DNA of 64,000 bases from NCBI GenBank assembly GCA_027490305.1, contig JAIXYI010000088.1, forward strand, positions 62,001-126,000, in the 5' to 3' direction. Below, one piece after another: positions 25,261 through 34,230 of this stretch (positions are counted from its first letter, which is position 1; every line of letters starts with the position of its first letter). Below the pieces are notes generated by a model that had not been told where the DNA came from, searched no databases, and worked only from the letters and a program-made list of their open reading frames with translations. This DNA is from Flavobacteriaceae bacterium. GTDB lineage: Bacteria; Bacteroidota; Bacteroidia; Flavobacteriales; Flavobacteriaceae. A program made the translations under genes and the position numbers.

Positions 25261-25794
25261 ATGGAGAGGGTCCATTACACACAAAATATCAACATCACGC
25301 CGGAGCTTTTGGCCCGGATCGAGGAGTTGTGCAGCCACTATCCGGTCGACAAACGAAAATCGGCCTTGTTGCCCGTACTTCATGAAGTGCAGGACGCGCA
25401 CGATAACTGGCTGAGTATCGAACTTCAGGATAAAGTCGCGGAGATTATGGGTATCAAGCCGATCGAAGTGTACGAAGTGGTGACGTTTTATACGATGTAT
25501 AACACCAAGCCCATTGGCAAGTATATGTTTGAGTTTTGTCAAACGTCGCCTTGCTGCCTGAATGGTGTGGAAAACCTGATGGACTATACCTGCGAGAAAC
25601 TCGGCGTCGGCATCGGCGAAACAACACCTGACGGCATGTTTACCGTGAAGGGCGTTGAGTGCTTGGGTGCCTGTGGCTACGCACCCATGATGCAATTGGG
25701 TGATTTCTACCAGGAACACCTGACAAAAGAGAAAGTAGACCAGTTGATCGACGACTGCAAAGCCGGAAAAATCACTTTACACGATAAAGGATGA
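25261..25794 (+). CDS. nuoE: NADH-quinone oxidoreductase subunit E
   Basis: A 177-residue subunit of the NADH-input module carrying the N1a [2Fe-2S] cluster. Cysteine motifs CQTSPC and CLGACGYAPMM supply the four ligands. N-terminal helices and thioredoxin-like domain are of normal length. Overlaps nuoF by four bases (ATGA). Confidence 0.97.
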   Translation: MERVHYTQNINITPELLARIEELCSHYPVDKRKSALLPVLHEVQDAHDNWLSIELQDKVAEIMGIKPIEVYEVVTFYTMYNTKPIGKYMFEFCQTSPCCLNGVENLMDYTCEKLGVGIGETTPDGMFTVKGVECLGACGYAPMMQLGDFYQEHLTKEKVDQLIDDCKAGKITLHDKG

Positions 25795-27158
25795 GCCGTA
25801 AGATACTATTAGACAAAATCAACGTTCCGGGCATTAAGTCGTATGAGGTATACCGTGCCAATGGCGGGTACGCTTCTGTAGAAAAGGCCCTGAAAACGCT
25901 GACACCCGATGAGGTGGTAGAAGAAGTGAAGACCTCAGGCCTTCGCGGACGTGGTGGTGCAGGATTCCCTGCCGGTATGAAGTGGAGTTTCATCGACAAG
26001 AAGTCAGGCAAGCCACGCCATTTGGTGTGCAATGCCGATGAGTCGGAGCCGGGCACCTTTAAGGATCGTTTCCTGATGGAGTACATCCCGCACCTGTTGA
26101 TCGAAGGGATGATTACGTCGAGCTATGCGCTGGGTGCGAACCTTTCGTATATCTACATCCGCGGTGAGTATATGTGGGTCTTCAAGATTCTGGAAAAAGC
26201 CATCAACGAGGCACGCGCCGCGGGATGGTTGGGAAAAAACATCCTCGGAACTGGATACGACCTTGACCTTTACGTACACTGCGGTGCCGGCGCCTATATC
26301 TGTGGCGAAGAAACGGCGCTGATCGAATCGTTGGAAGGCAAGCGCGGTAACCCACGGATTAAGCCGCCGTTTCCGGCTGTTTCCGGACTTTGGTCGAACC
26401 CAACTGTGGTAAATAACGTCGAAACCATCGCCGCTGTGCCATGGATCGTGAACAACGGAGGAGCGGAGTATGCCAAAATCGGTATCGGTCGCTCAACTGG
26501 GACTAAGTTGATTTCGGCGTCTGGCCACATCAAGAATCCAGGCGTATATGAAATCGAACTCGGACTTTCAGTTGACGAGTTCATGAATTCAGATGAATAT
26601 TTGGGTGGTATGAGCTCGGACCGACCGTTAAAAGCCTTCGTTCCCGGAGGTTCTTCGGTGCCGATCCTGCCGGCCAACCTGATTTTCAAGACCGCGAACG
26701 GTGAAGACCGTTTGATGACCTACGAATCCCTTTCGGATGGAGGTTTTGCCACCGGATCGATGCTGGGTTCGGGTGGTTTCATCGTATACAACGATACCGC
26801 CTGTGTCGTGCGCAACACCTGGAATTTCTCCCGTTTCTACCACCACGAGAGCTGCGGACAATGTTCGCCTTGTCGGGAAGGTACAGGCTGGTTGGAGAAG
26901 GTCTTGCACCGCATTGAAACCGGTTACGGCCGCGAGGAAGATATCGACCTTTTGTGGAGCATACAGGCCAAGATCGAAGGAAATACGATTTGTCCGTTGG
27001 GCGACGCGGCTGCATGGCCGGTAGCCGCTGCGATCCGTCACTTCCGTGATGAATTCGAATACCACGTGCGCTTCCCTGAAAAGATCAAAAACCGCGATCA
27101 CTTTGTGGAAGAGCCGTTTGAAAAAGTAAAACATTTGGTGGGGAAAGCCACTGTGTAG
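25791..27158 (+). CDS. nuoF: NADH-quinone oxidoreductase subunit F
   Basis: A 455-residue flavoprotein that binds NADH and FMN and carries the N3 [4Fe-4S] cluster. NADH/FMN motifs: GRGGAGFPAGMKWSF and GAGAYICGEETALIESLEGK. Cluster ligands: ESCGQCSPCREGTGW plus NTICPLGDAAAWP. Full length. The 69-base gap to nuoG contains a direct/inverted repeat. Confidence 0.98.
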   Translation: MSRKILLDKINVPGIKSYEVYRANGGYASVEKALKTLTPDEVVEEVKTSGLRGRGGAGFPAGMKWSFIDKKSGKPRHLVCNADESEPGTFKDRFLMEYIPHLLIEGMITSSYALGANLSYIYIRGEYMWVFKILEKAINEARAAGWLGKNILGTGYDLDLYVHCGAGAYICGEETALIESLEGKRGNPRIKPPFPAVSGLWSNPTVVNNVETIAAVPWIVNNGGAEYAKIGIGRSTGTKLISASGHIKNPGVYEIELGLSVDEFMNSDEYLGGMSSDRPLKAFVPGGSSVPILPANLIFKTANGEDRLMTYESLSDGGFATGSMLGSGGFIVYNDTACVVRNTWNFSRFYHHESCGQCSPCREGTGWLEKVLHRIETGYGREEDIDLLWSIQAKIEGNTICPLGDAAAWPVAAAIRHFRDEFEYHVRFPEKIKNRDHFVEEPFEKVKHLVGKATV

Positions 27159-27220
27159 TCGAAAGTGGAAAGTCAAACGTGTAGGAGCACATTTGACTTT
27201 AGACTTCCGACTTTAGACTT
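27159..27220 (+). repeat. repeat cluster between nuoF and nuoG
   Basis: GACTTTAGACTT occurs twice (27195-27206 and 27209-27220). AAAGTCAAA (27169-27177) is inverted relative to TTTGACTTT (27192-27200), giving a hairpin with a 14-base loop. No coding potential; looks like a dispersed short repeat. Confidence 0.65.
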
Positions 27221-27227
27221 ATAAAGT

Positions 27228-28271
27228 ATGAAAGTAACAATAGACGGTCAGTCGATAGAAGTAGAGCCAGGGACCACCATCCTGCAGGCGGCCCGTATGA
27301 TCGGGGGCGAAAGCGTTCCGCCGGCCATGTGCTACTATTCCAAATTGAAGGGAAGCGGCGGTAAATGCCGTTGCTGCCTCGTGGAAGTGTCGAAAGGAAG
27401 TGACGCCGATCCGCGTCCGATGCCGAAACTCGTGGCGTCGTGCGTAACGGGTTGTATGGACGGCATGGAAGTCAACAGTACGGCCTCAGAGCGCGTTCAG
27501 GAAGCCCGGAAATCGGTGACGGAGTTCCTGCTCATCAACCACCCGCTGGATTGCCCGGTGTGTGACCAGGCAGGCGAATGCGACCTGCAGAACCTGAGCT
27601 TCAAGCACGGAAAATCGCAGACGCGCTATATTGAAGAAAAAAGGACGTTTGCACCGGAAGATATCGGGCCGAATATCCAGTTGCATATGAACCGTTGCAT
27701 CCTGTGCTACCGTTGCGTGATGGTCGCCGACCAGTTGACCGACGGGCGCGTACACGGTGTGGTAGACCGCGGTGACCACTCGAATATCTCTACCTGTATC
27801 TCGAAGGCCATCACCAATGAGTTCTCCGGAAACATGATTGACGTGTGCCCGGTAGGGGCGTTGACCGACAAGACCTTCCGTTTCAAGTCGCGCGTATGGT
27901 TCAACAAACCCTTCAACGCGCACCGCAACTGCGACAAGTGCTGCGGCAAAGTGACCGTGTGGATGTTTGGTAACGAAATCCAGCGTGTGACGGGTCGTAA
28001 AGACGAATACCACGAAGTAGAGGAATTCATCTGCAACGACTGTCGTTTCGATCACAAAGACGTGAAGGATTGGGTGATTGAAGGACCACGCAAATTCGAG
28101 AAAGATTCGGTTATCAATCAGAATAATTATACCCGCAAGATCGCTCCGGTGGTGATTGAGACGGAAGAAGCGATCCTGAAAGGACGTGAACAAGACCGCG
28201 TGAAGATTTCAATGTCGGCTATTCCGTTGAAGGCAGGGGAGCAGGAAGCGTTTAACGAAGGAAACGTATAG
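27228..28271 (+). CDS. nuoG: NADH-quinone oxidoreductase subunit G, short form
   Basis: A 347-residue protein with the N-terminal ferredoxin-like [2Fe-2S] domain (ligands in MCYYSKLKGSGGKCRCCLVE), the HxxxCxxC(x5)C segment NHPLDCPVCDQAGECDLQN and a [4Fe-4S] site CILCYRCVMVADQ. It then has the Cys-rich start of the molybdopterin-type domain (NCDKCCGKV, EFICNDCRFD), but ends about 80 residues later. Classical NuoG is 680-900 residues, so the large molybdopterin-like domain is missing. Short NuoG proteins are, as far as I know, normal in Flavobacteriaceae. Confidence 0.93.
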   Translation: MKVTIDGQSIEVEPGTTILQAARMIGGESVPPAMCYYSKLKGSGGKCRCCLVEVSKGSDADPRPMPKLVASCVTGCMDGMEVNSTASERVQEARKSVTEFLLINHPLDCPVCDQAGECDLQNLSFKHGKSQTRYIEEKRTFAPEDIGPNIQLHMNRCILCYRCVMVADQLTDGRVHGVVDRGDHSNISTCISKAITNEFSGNMIDVCPVGALTDKTFRFKSRVWFNKPFNAHRNCDKCCGKVTVWMFGNEIQRVTGRKDEYHEVEEFICNDCRFDHKDVKDWVIEGPRKFEKDSVINQNNYTRKIAPVVIETEEAILKGREQDRVKISMSAIPLKAGEQEAFNEGNV

Positions 28272-28273
28272 CA

Positions 28274-29308
28274 ATGAGTGATTTCGTCATAGAAAAAGGA
28301 ATTTTCATCACCGTCATCTTCGCACTTACGATGCTGATGGCGATGTATTCGACCCTCGCCGAACGCAAGATCGCGGCCTGGTTGCAAGACCGTGTAGGCC
28401 CGAACAGGGCCGGTAAAGGAGGTATTCTGCAACCGCTGGCGGACGGACTCAAGCTGTTCTCAAAAGAAGAGTTTTTGCCGGATACGCCTAACAAGTTCCT
28501 GTTTATCATGGGGCCGGCGATTTCGATGAGTATCGCGCTCATGACCTCGGCGGTGATTCCGTGGGGTACGAACCTGCAGGTGGCCGGACACACGGTTGAA
28601 TTGCAGGCAACCGACATCAATGTAGCGTTGCTGTATGTCTTCGGCGTATTGTCGGTGGGCGTATACGGCATCATGATTGGTGGATGGGCGTCAAATAATA
28701 AATACTCGCTGATGAGCGCCATGCGTGCCTCGTCGCAGATGATCTCGTATGAGGTGCCGATGGGATTGGCGATCATCGGATTGATCATGATCGACGGGTC
28801 ACTGAGCCTCCGCCATATTGCAGAAAACCAGCACGGAATGAACTGGAACGTTTTCTACCAGCCGGTAGGATTCCTAATTTTCCTGGTGTGTTCGTTCGCC
28901 GAGACCAACCGTACGCCTTTTGACCTCGCGGAATGTGAGGCCGAGCTTATCGGGGGCTACCACACCGAGTATTCGTCGATGCGGATGGGCTTCTATTTGT
29001 TCGCGGAATATGCGAGTATGTTCATTTCGTCTACGATATTGGCGGTGCTGTATTTCGGTGCCTACAACTATCCGGGCATGGACTGGGTAGCGGAAAACTG
29101 GGGAGGCAATGCCGCAAGCCTGATCGGGTTTGGGGTGTTGTTCGCCAAAATTTGTTTCTTCATATTCTTTTATATGTGGGTGCGTTGGACGATTCCGAGG
29201 TTTCGGTATGACCAGCTTATGCGTTTGGGATGGAAGATGTTTATCCCGTTGGCCATTGCGAACATCGTGGTGACCGCCGTGGTGTTGGTATGGTACGATA
29301 AGTTGTAA
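28274..29308 (+). CDS. nuoH: NADH-quinone oxidoreductase subunit H
   Basis: A 344-residue membrane subunit with about eight helices at the junction of the two arms, lining the quinone entry path. Signatures: ERKIAAWLQDRVGPNRAGKGG, and AETNRTPFDLAECEAELIGGYHTEYSSM with the charged loop residues intact. Follows nuoG after 2 bases. A 190-base gap precedes nuoI. Confidence 0.97.
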   Translation: MSDFVIEKGIFITVIFALTMLMAMYSTLAERKIAAWLQDRVGPNRAGKGGILQPLADGLKLFSKEEFLPDTPNKFLFIMGPAISMSIALMTSAVIPWGTNLQVAGHTVELQATDINVALLYVFGVLSVGVYGIMIGGWASNNKYSLMSAMRASSQMISYEVPMGLAIIGLIMIDGSLSLRHIAENQHGMNWNVFYQPVGFLIFLVCSFAETNRTPFDLAECEAELIGGYHTEYSSMRMGFYLFAEYASMFISSTILAVLYFGAYNYPGMDWVAENWGGNAASLIGFGVLFAKICFFIFFYMWVRWTIPRFRYDQLMRLGWKMFIPLAIANIVVTAVVLVWYDKL

Positions 29309-29354
29309 GAGAGAGCGGACGGCCCTTCGTACAGAAAGACACGGAGGCCTCCTC

Positions 29355-29398
29355 TAGCCCCGATCGCAGCAAGGTGCCGCGCACCGCGGAGAGCGGGT
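29355..29398 (+). repeat. palindromic dispersed element upstream of nuoI
   Basis: It begins AGCCCCGATCGCAGC and ends GCGGAGAGCGGG, around a perfect hairpin GGTGC-CGC-GCACC (29373-29385). I recognise this layout as a short version of a repeat common in Flavobacterium intergenic DNA. A 10-bp palindrome GGAGGCCTCC lies just before it (29343-29352). Confidence 0.65.
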
Positions 29399-29498
29399 CG
29401 GTTAAGTGATGAGAAGGAAGCGGTTGACGCTTCAAAAAAAAGAAATCGAAAGGTCCCGGATGAAGTTCGGGATGGCAAATAGGTTTAAAACGAAAACT

Positions 29499-30035
29499 AT
29501 GTCAATGCAGACGATGTCCCTTTCGGGACGGAAAAAAGAGGTTTCGAACAAAAAGATGTCTTTTTGGGAGAGCCTGTATCTGGTAGCGATCTTCAAGGGA
29601 TTGATGATCACGATCCGGCACCTTTTCACGCGTAAAGTGACGATCAAGTTTCCGGAGCAGGTTCGGAAGCGCGCCGATGTTTGGCGGGGTCGCCACATGC
29701 TGATGCGCGACGACCAGGGACGTGAGCGCTGTACGGCCTGCGGCCTGTGTGCATTGGCGTGTCCGGCTGAGGCCATCACGATGAAGGCGGAAGAGCGCAA
29801 GCCAGGAGAGGAGATGCTGTATCGCGAAGAGAAGTATGCATCGATCTATGAGATCAACATGCTGCGTTGTATCTTCTGTGGTTTGTGTGAGGAAGCCTGC
29901 CCGAAACAGGCCATCTACCTGACCAAATCGGGAGAACTTGTGCCAGCCGCCTATGACCGCGAGAATTTCATCTTCGGGAAAGACCAGTTGGTGATGCCGC
30001 TTGACCTTGCCATTGCCAATACTAAAACCGCCTGA
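29499..30035 (+). CDS. nuoI: NADH-quinone oxidoreductase subunit I
   Basis: A 178-residue ferredoxin-like subunit with two [4Fe-4S] clusters (N6a, N6b). The motifs CTACGLCALACPAE and CIFCGLCEEACPKQ are intact. The frame is open from 29406, but the extra 31 codons run from the flank of a dispersed repeat. The start ATG 29499 (MSMQTMSLSGRKKEVSNKKM) matches my memory of flavobacterial NuoI N-termini. It is followed by nuoJ after 1 base. Confidence 0.95.
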   Translation: MSMQTMSLSGRKKEVSNKKMSFWESLYLVAIFKGLMITIRHLFTRKVTIKFPEQVRKRADVWRGRHMLMRDDQGRERCTACGLCALACPAEAITMKAEERKPGEEMLYREEKYASIYEINMLRCIFCGLCEEACPKQAIYLTKSGELVPAAYDRENFIFGKDQLVMPLDLAIANTKTA

Positions 30036-30036
30036 T

Positions 30037-30561
30037 ATGCCGACGGCTTTACTTTTATTCTACATCCTTTCGGCCATCACGCTGGGTACGGCGTTTCTGG
30101 CGATCTACAGTCGTAACCCGATTCACAGTGCGATCTGGCTGGTGCTTTGCTTCTTTTCGATTGCGGGGCACTACCTGTTGCTGAACGCGCAGTTTCTGGC
30201 GTTGGTGCACATTATTGTGTATTCGGGCGCGATCATGATCCTGTTCCTGTTTACGGTCATGCTCATGAACCTGAACAAAGAAGACGAGGTGCACAAACCG
30301 CGGGTGACGCGTTTGGTAGCCGTCATTTTGTTCGCGCTGATGCTGGGTTCGTTGGTGCTAATCTTCAGCCAGAACCAAACGGTGTCAGACGTCTATTCGA
30401 CCACCGGCGAGGATTACCAATCGATTAAAGTGCTCGGATATGTATTGCTGAGCGAGAACGACGGCTTTATGGTGCCGTTCGAATTCGCGTCGGTGTTGCT
30501 GCTGGTCGGTATGATTGGCGCCGTGTTATTGTCTAAAAAGGAAAAAACCACCACCAAATAA
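30037..30561 (+). CDS. nuoJ: NADH-quinone oxidoreductase subunit J
   Basis: A 174-residue membrane subunit with five helices; the pi-bulge helix region reads LVHIIVYSGAIMILFLF, a strong family signature. ATG 30037 gives the normal N-terminus. Its stop codon overlaps the nuoK start (TAATG). Confidence 0.95.
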   Translation: MPTALLLFYILSAITLGTAFLAIYSRNPIHSAIWLVLCFFSIAGHYLLLNAQFLALVHIIVYSGAIMILFLFTVMLMNLNKEDEVHKPRVTRLVAVILFALMLGSLVLIFSQNQTVSDVYSTTGEDYQSIKVLGYVLLSENDGFMVPFEFASVLLLVGMIGAVLLSKKEKTTTK

Positions 30562-30881
30562 TGCAGACAGTTTTAGAACAGATCGACATCCAGAACTACA
30601 TCTACCTGTCGACGATCTTATTCTGTACGGGTGTGTTCGGGGTCTTGTACCGCCGCAACGCCATCATCGTATTCATGTCGATCGAGATTATGCTGAACGC
30701 CGTCAACCTGTTGCTGGTGGCCTTTTCGACCTTCCATCAGGACGCCCAGGGCCAGGTTTTCGTATTTTTCTCGATGGCGGTCGCTGCCGCGGAAGTAGCG
30801 GTCGGGCTCGCCATTCTGGTATCGATTTTCCGGAACCTCGGCTCGATTGACATCGACAACCTCAAAAAATTAAAAGGATAG
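30561..30881 (+). CDS. nuoK: NADH-quinone oxidoreductase subunit K
   Basis: A 106-residue, three-helix membrane subunit that takes part in proton translocation. The two buried glutamates lie in FMSIEIMLNAVNLLLVAF and AAAEVAVGLAILVSIFR. Starts within the nuoJ stop; nuoL follows after 3 bases. Confidence 0.97.
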   Translation: MQTVLEQIDIQNYIYLSTILFCTGVFGVLYRRNAIIVFMSIEIMLNAVNLLLVAFSTFHQDAQGQVFVFFSMAVAAAEVAVGLAILVSIFRNLGSIDIDNLKKLKG

Positions 30882-30884
30882 CGG

Positions 30885-32771
30885 ATGGAGACAACTTTAG
30901 CCCTTGTATTGTTATTGGCTCCGCTCGCCGGATTCCTTCTCAACATTTTCTTTGGAAAAGCGCTCGGCAAAAACGGATCGGGGTATCTCGGTACGCTGTC
31001 GGTCGTGGCGTCGTTTGTGGTGACACTGGTATTTTTCCTGCAGATCAACCAGGACGGTAAGGCGGTTTCGATTGCCTTGTTCGACTGGATCCAGTTGTCG
31101 AATTTCAAACTCGATTTCGGCTTCCTGCTCGATCAGTTGTCATTGTTATGGCTGATGTTCGTGACGGGTATCGGCTCGCTGATCCACCTCTATTCGATCA
31201 GTTATATGCACGATGATGAGAACATGCACAAGTTCTTCGCGTATCTTAACCTGTTCGTGTTTTTCATGATTACCCTCGTGATGGGCAGTAACCTGTTGGT
31301 GATGTTCATCGGATGGGAGGGTGTCGGACTCTGCTCGTACCTGCTCATCGGATTCTGGTATAAGAACCAGGATTATAACGATGCGGCCAAAAAAGCCTTT
31401 ATCATGAACCGTATCGGTGACCTCGGGTTGTTGATCGGTATTTTCATATTGGGAGCTTCTTTCTCTACCCTTGATTTCATGGGATTGAAAACGGCGATTA
31501 CCACGACCGAATTCAGCGACTACTGGATTGCAATTGCTGCTCTGGCGTTGTTTATCGGCGCTTGTGGTAAATCGGCCCAGATTCCGTTGTATACCTGGTT
31601 GCCTGACGCGATGGCGGGTCCGACACCGGTGTCGGCGCTCATCCACGCGGCGACGATGGTGACGGCGGGGATCTTTATGGTCACGCGACTTAACTTCCTT
31701 TTCGATCAGTCGGCCCTCGTGCAAACGATCATTGCGGTCGTGGGTGCGGTAACGGCCCTTGTGGCAGCGACGATCGGATTGGTACAAAACGATATCAAGA
31801 AAGTATTGGCGTATTCGACCGTGTCGCAGTTGGGACTGATGTTCCTCGCACTCGGACTCGGAGCGTATGAAGTGGCGGTGTTCCACGTGATCACACACGC
31901 GTTTTTCAAAGCCTGTCTGTTCCTGGGTTCCGGTTCCGTCATTCACGCCCTTCACGGCGAACAGGACATGCGGAATATGGGCGGATTGAAGAAATGGATG
32001 AAGATTACATACATCACCTTCCTGGTGTCGTCGTTGGCGATTTCCGGTATCCCGCTTTTTTCAGGGTTCTTTTCGAAGGATGAAATCCTGATGGTAGCGT
32101 TCCATTCGGATAAAACCCTTTGGGTCATTGCGTCACTTGCGTCAGTCATGACGGCGTTTTATATGTTCCGATTGCTGTATCTGACGTTCTTCCGCGAGTT
32201 CCGCGGAACGGAAGAGCAGAAGCACCACTTACATGAGAGTCCGGGTCTGATTACCTTCCCACTGATTGTTTTAGCTGTATTGGCGGCGATAGGCGGCGTG
32301 ATCAGTTTACCAGGTAACTCGTGGCTGAACCATTTTCTTGCGCCGGTGATTGCGAAAGAAGCACACGGTGAACACCACCTTGACGGAACCGCCTATATGT
32401 TGATGGCCATTGCGGTGGTGGGCGCTTTGATCGGTATTGGTATCGCCTTTTCGAAGTATAAGAAAAACGGCGAAGTACCGCCTGCGGATACAGAGATTAC
32501 AGGCCTTCACAAGGTGCTGTACCAAAAATACTATGTGGACGAAATGTATATGGCACTGATCGTCAATCCGATCAATGCGTTGGCCCGTTTCTTCCGCGAT
32601 TATGTCGAGACCGGTCTTTCGGCAGTGGTTTACGGATTTGGCCGTGCCGCATCCGAACTCAGCCATCAGGGACGCCGCCTGCAGAATGGCAGTGTCGGAA
32701 CCTACCTGTTTGCTTTCGTGTTGGGTGCCTTCCTGATCGTGACCTATGTTTTCCTTATGAGCCAATCTTAA
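30885..32771 (+). CDS. nuoL: NADH-quinone oxidoreductase subunit L
   Basis: A 628-residue antiporter-like membrane subunit. The core has the conserved GWEGVGLCSYLLIGFW, the lysine-bearing GACGKSAQIPLYTWLPDAM and HAATMVTAGIF blocks. A C-terminal extension with the long lateral helix (about residues 520-628) is present, distinguishing it from NuoM and NuoN. nuoM follows after 10 bases. Confidence 0.97.
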   Translation: METTLALVLLLAPLAGFLLNIFFGKALGKNGSGYLGTLSVVASFVVTLVFFLQINQDGKAVSIALFDWIQLSNFKLDFGFLLDQLSLLWLMFVTGIGSLIHLYSISYMHDDENMHKFFAYLNLFVFFMITLVMGSNLLVMFIGWEGVGLCSYLLIGFWYKNQDYNDAAKKAFIMNRIGDLGLLIGIFILGASFSTLDFMGLKTAITTTEFSDYWIAIAALALFIGACGKSAQIPLYTWLPDAMAGPTPVSALIHAATMVTAGIFMVTRLNFLFDQSALVQTIIAVVGAVTALVAATIGLVQNDIKKVLAYSTVSQLGLMFLALGLGAYEVAVFHVITHAFFKACLFLGSGSVIHALHGEQDMRNMGGLKKWMKITYITFLVSSLAISGIPLFSGFFSKDEILMVAFHSDKTLWVIASLASVMTAFYMFRLLYLTFFREFRGTEEQKHHLHESPGLITFPLIVLAVLAAIGGVISLPGNSWLNHFLAPVIAKEAHGEHHLDGTAYMLMAIAVVGALIGIGIAFSKYKKNGEVPPADTEITGLHKVLYQKYYVDEMYMALIVNPINALARFFRDYVETGLSAVVYGFGRAASELSHQGRRLQNGSVGTYLFAFVLGAFLIVTYVFLMSQS

Positions 32772-32781
32772 TTTGCAAACG

Positions 32782-34224
32782 ATGGACGTATCTTACCTGC
32801 TGCTACTCTTACTTGCCGGAACCTTGCTAACCTACCTTTCAGGCGATCGCCTGGCAGGCAAGGTGGCGTTGCTTTTCGGTATCGCCTCGTTTGCACTTAC
32901 GCTTTCATTCTGGAACAGTTTGTCTGGCGGCACTTCGCTGGACTGCCAGTTCGCCTGGATCGCCAGTCCGAAGATTTCCTTTGCCCTGAAAGGTGATGGA
33001 CTTGCGGTGGCGATGTTGTTACTCAATACAGCGTTGACGCCCCTCATCACCTGGATGACTTTCGGGAATGAAGTCCGGAATGCGCGCGCCTTTTATGCGT
33101 TGTTGCTGTTCATGTCGTTTGCGATGGCGGGAACGTTCCTGGCATCCGACGGACTATTGTATTATATCTTCTGGGAATTGGCCCTTATCCCGATCTATTT
33201 CATTGCCCTGTTGTGGGGCGATGGTGATGCCGAGCAACGCCGGAAAGCCGTTGTGAAGTTCTTCATCTACACGTTTGCCGGTTCGCTGTTCATGCTGACC
33301 GCATTCGTGTACCTCTACACCAAAACCGGAAGCCTCCTGCTCGATGACCTCTACAAGGTAACCTTGTCGGCTGACGAGCAACTGTGGATTTTCCTTGGGT
33401 TCTTCCTGGCCTATGCCATCAAGATTCCGTTGATTCCGTTTCATACCTGGCAGGCGACCGTATACCAAAAAGCACCGACAGCCGGTACGATTCTACTTTC
33501 AGGCATCATGCTGAAGATGGGTCTGTATAGCGTCATCCGTTGGCAATTACCGATTGCACCTTTGGCAGCTAAAGAATACATGCCGTGGTTCCTGGTATTG
33601 GGAATCGGTGGTGTGGTATATGGCTCGATCGTAGCATTGCGCCAAAAAGACCTGAAACGCCTGTTGGCGTATTCATCGTTGGCTCACGTCGGGTTGATTG
33701 CAGCGGGAGTTTATACATTGACCCTTGACGGACTGCGGGGCGCGGTGCTGCAGATGCTCGCCCACGGTTTTGTGGTAGCCGGTCTTTTCTTCGCTGCTGA
33801 GATCATCTACCGTCGTTACCAAACCCGTGCGATTGCTGAAATGGGCGGTATTCGGGTACAGGCTACGTCGTTCGCTTCGTTGTTCATGATCATGGTGCTC
33901 GCCTCGGTGGCGCTGCCGTCGACCTTCAACTTCATTGGTGAGTTCACGGTGCTGTATAGCCTCTTTCAAATAAATATGTGGTATGCCATCGTAGGTGGAC
34001 TTACCATTATTCTTGGCGCGTACTACATGTTGAAAATGTTCCAACAGGTGATGTTGGGCGAACGTCACGAGAAGCCTTTTGCGAGGCTTAGCATGAGCGA
34101 GTCGGGTGTATTGGTTGTGATTACGGTGGTGATTTTCGCTTTCGGTATTTATCCGAAGCCACTGAATGACCTTATTACACCGGCCCTCGAAAACATACTT
34201 ACACAAATAAACCGCTTTAACTAA
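32782..34224 (+). CDS. nuoM: NADH-quinone oxidoreductase subunit M
   Basis: A 480-residue antiporter-like subunit. Diagnostic are FWELALIPIYFIALLWG (key Glu), IPLIPFHTWQATVYQKAPTAGT and LLAYSSLAHVGLIAAG. ATG 32782 is preferred to an in-frame TTG at 32773. The gene lies 6 bases before nuoN. Confidence 0.97.
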   Translation: MDVSYLLLLLLAGTLLTYLSGDRLAGKVALLFGIASFALTLSFWNSLSGGTSLDCQFAWIASPKISFALKGDGLAVAMLLLNTALTPLITWMTFGNEVRNARAFYALLLFMSFAMAGTFLASDGLLYYIFWELALIPIYFIALLWGDGDAEQRRKAVVKFFIYTFAGSLFMLTAFVYLYTKTGSLLLDDLYKVTLSADEQLWIFLGFFLAYAIKIPLIPFHTWQATVYQKAPTAGTILLSGIMLKMGLYSVIRWQLPIAPLAAKEYMPWFLVLGIGGVVYGSIVALRQKDLKRLLAYSSLAHVGLIAAGVYTLTLDGLRGAVLQMLAHGFVVAGLFFAAEIIYRRYQTRAIAEMGGIRVQATSFASLFMIMVLASVALPSTFNFIGEFTVLYSLFQINMWYAIVGGLTIILGAYYMLKMFQQVMLGERHEKPFARLSMSESGVLVVITVVIFAFGIYPKPLNDLITPALENILTQINRFN

Positions 34225-34230
34225 ACCGGG

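Noticed and set aside
27486..28193. 235-codon open frame on the minus strand inside nuoG
   Set aside because: Antisense to the Fe-S protein gene and without domain similarity.
29406..29498. 31 extra N-terminal codons for nuoI
   Set aside because: They lie next to a dispersed palindromic element and give a Lys/Arg/Met-rich tail not seen in NuoI proteins; ATG 29499 fits better.
31146..31955. 269-codon open frame on the minus strand inside nuoL
   Set aside because: It is antisense to a conserved complex I gene; the His/Arg-rich translation is typical of shadow frames.
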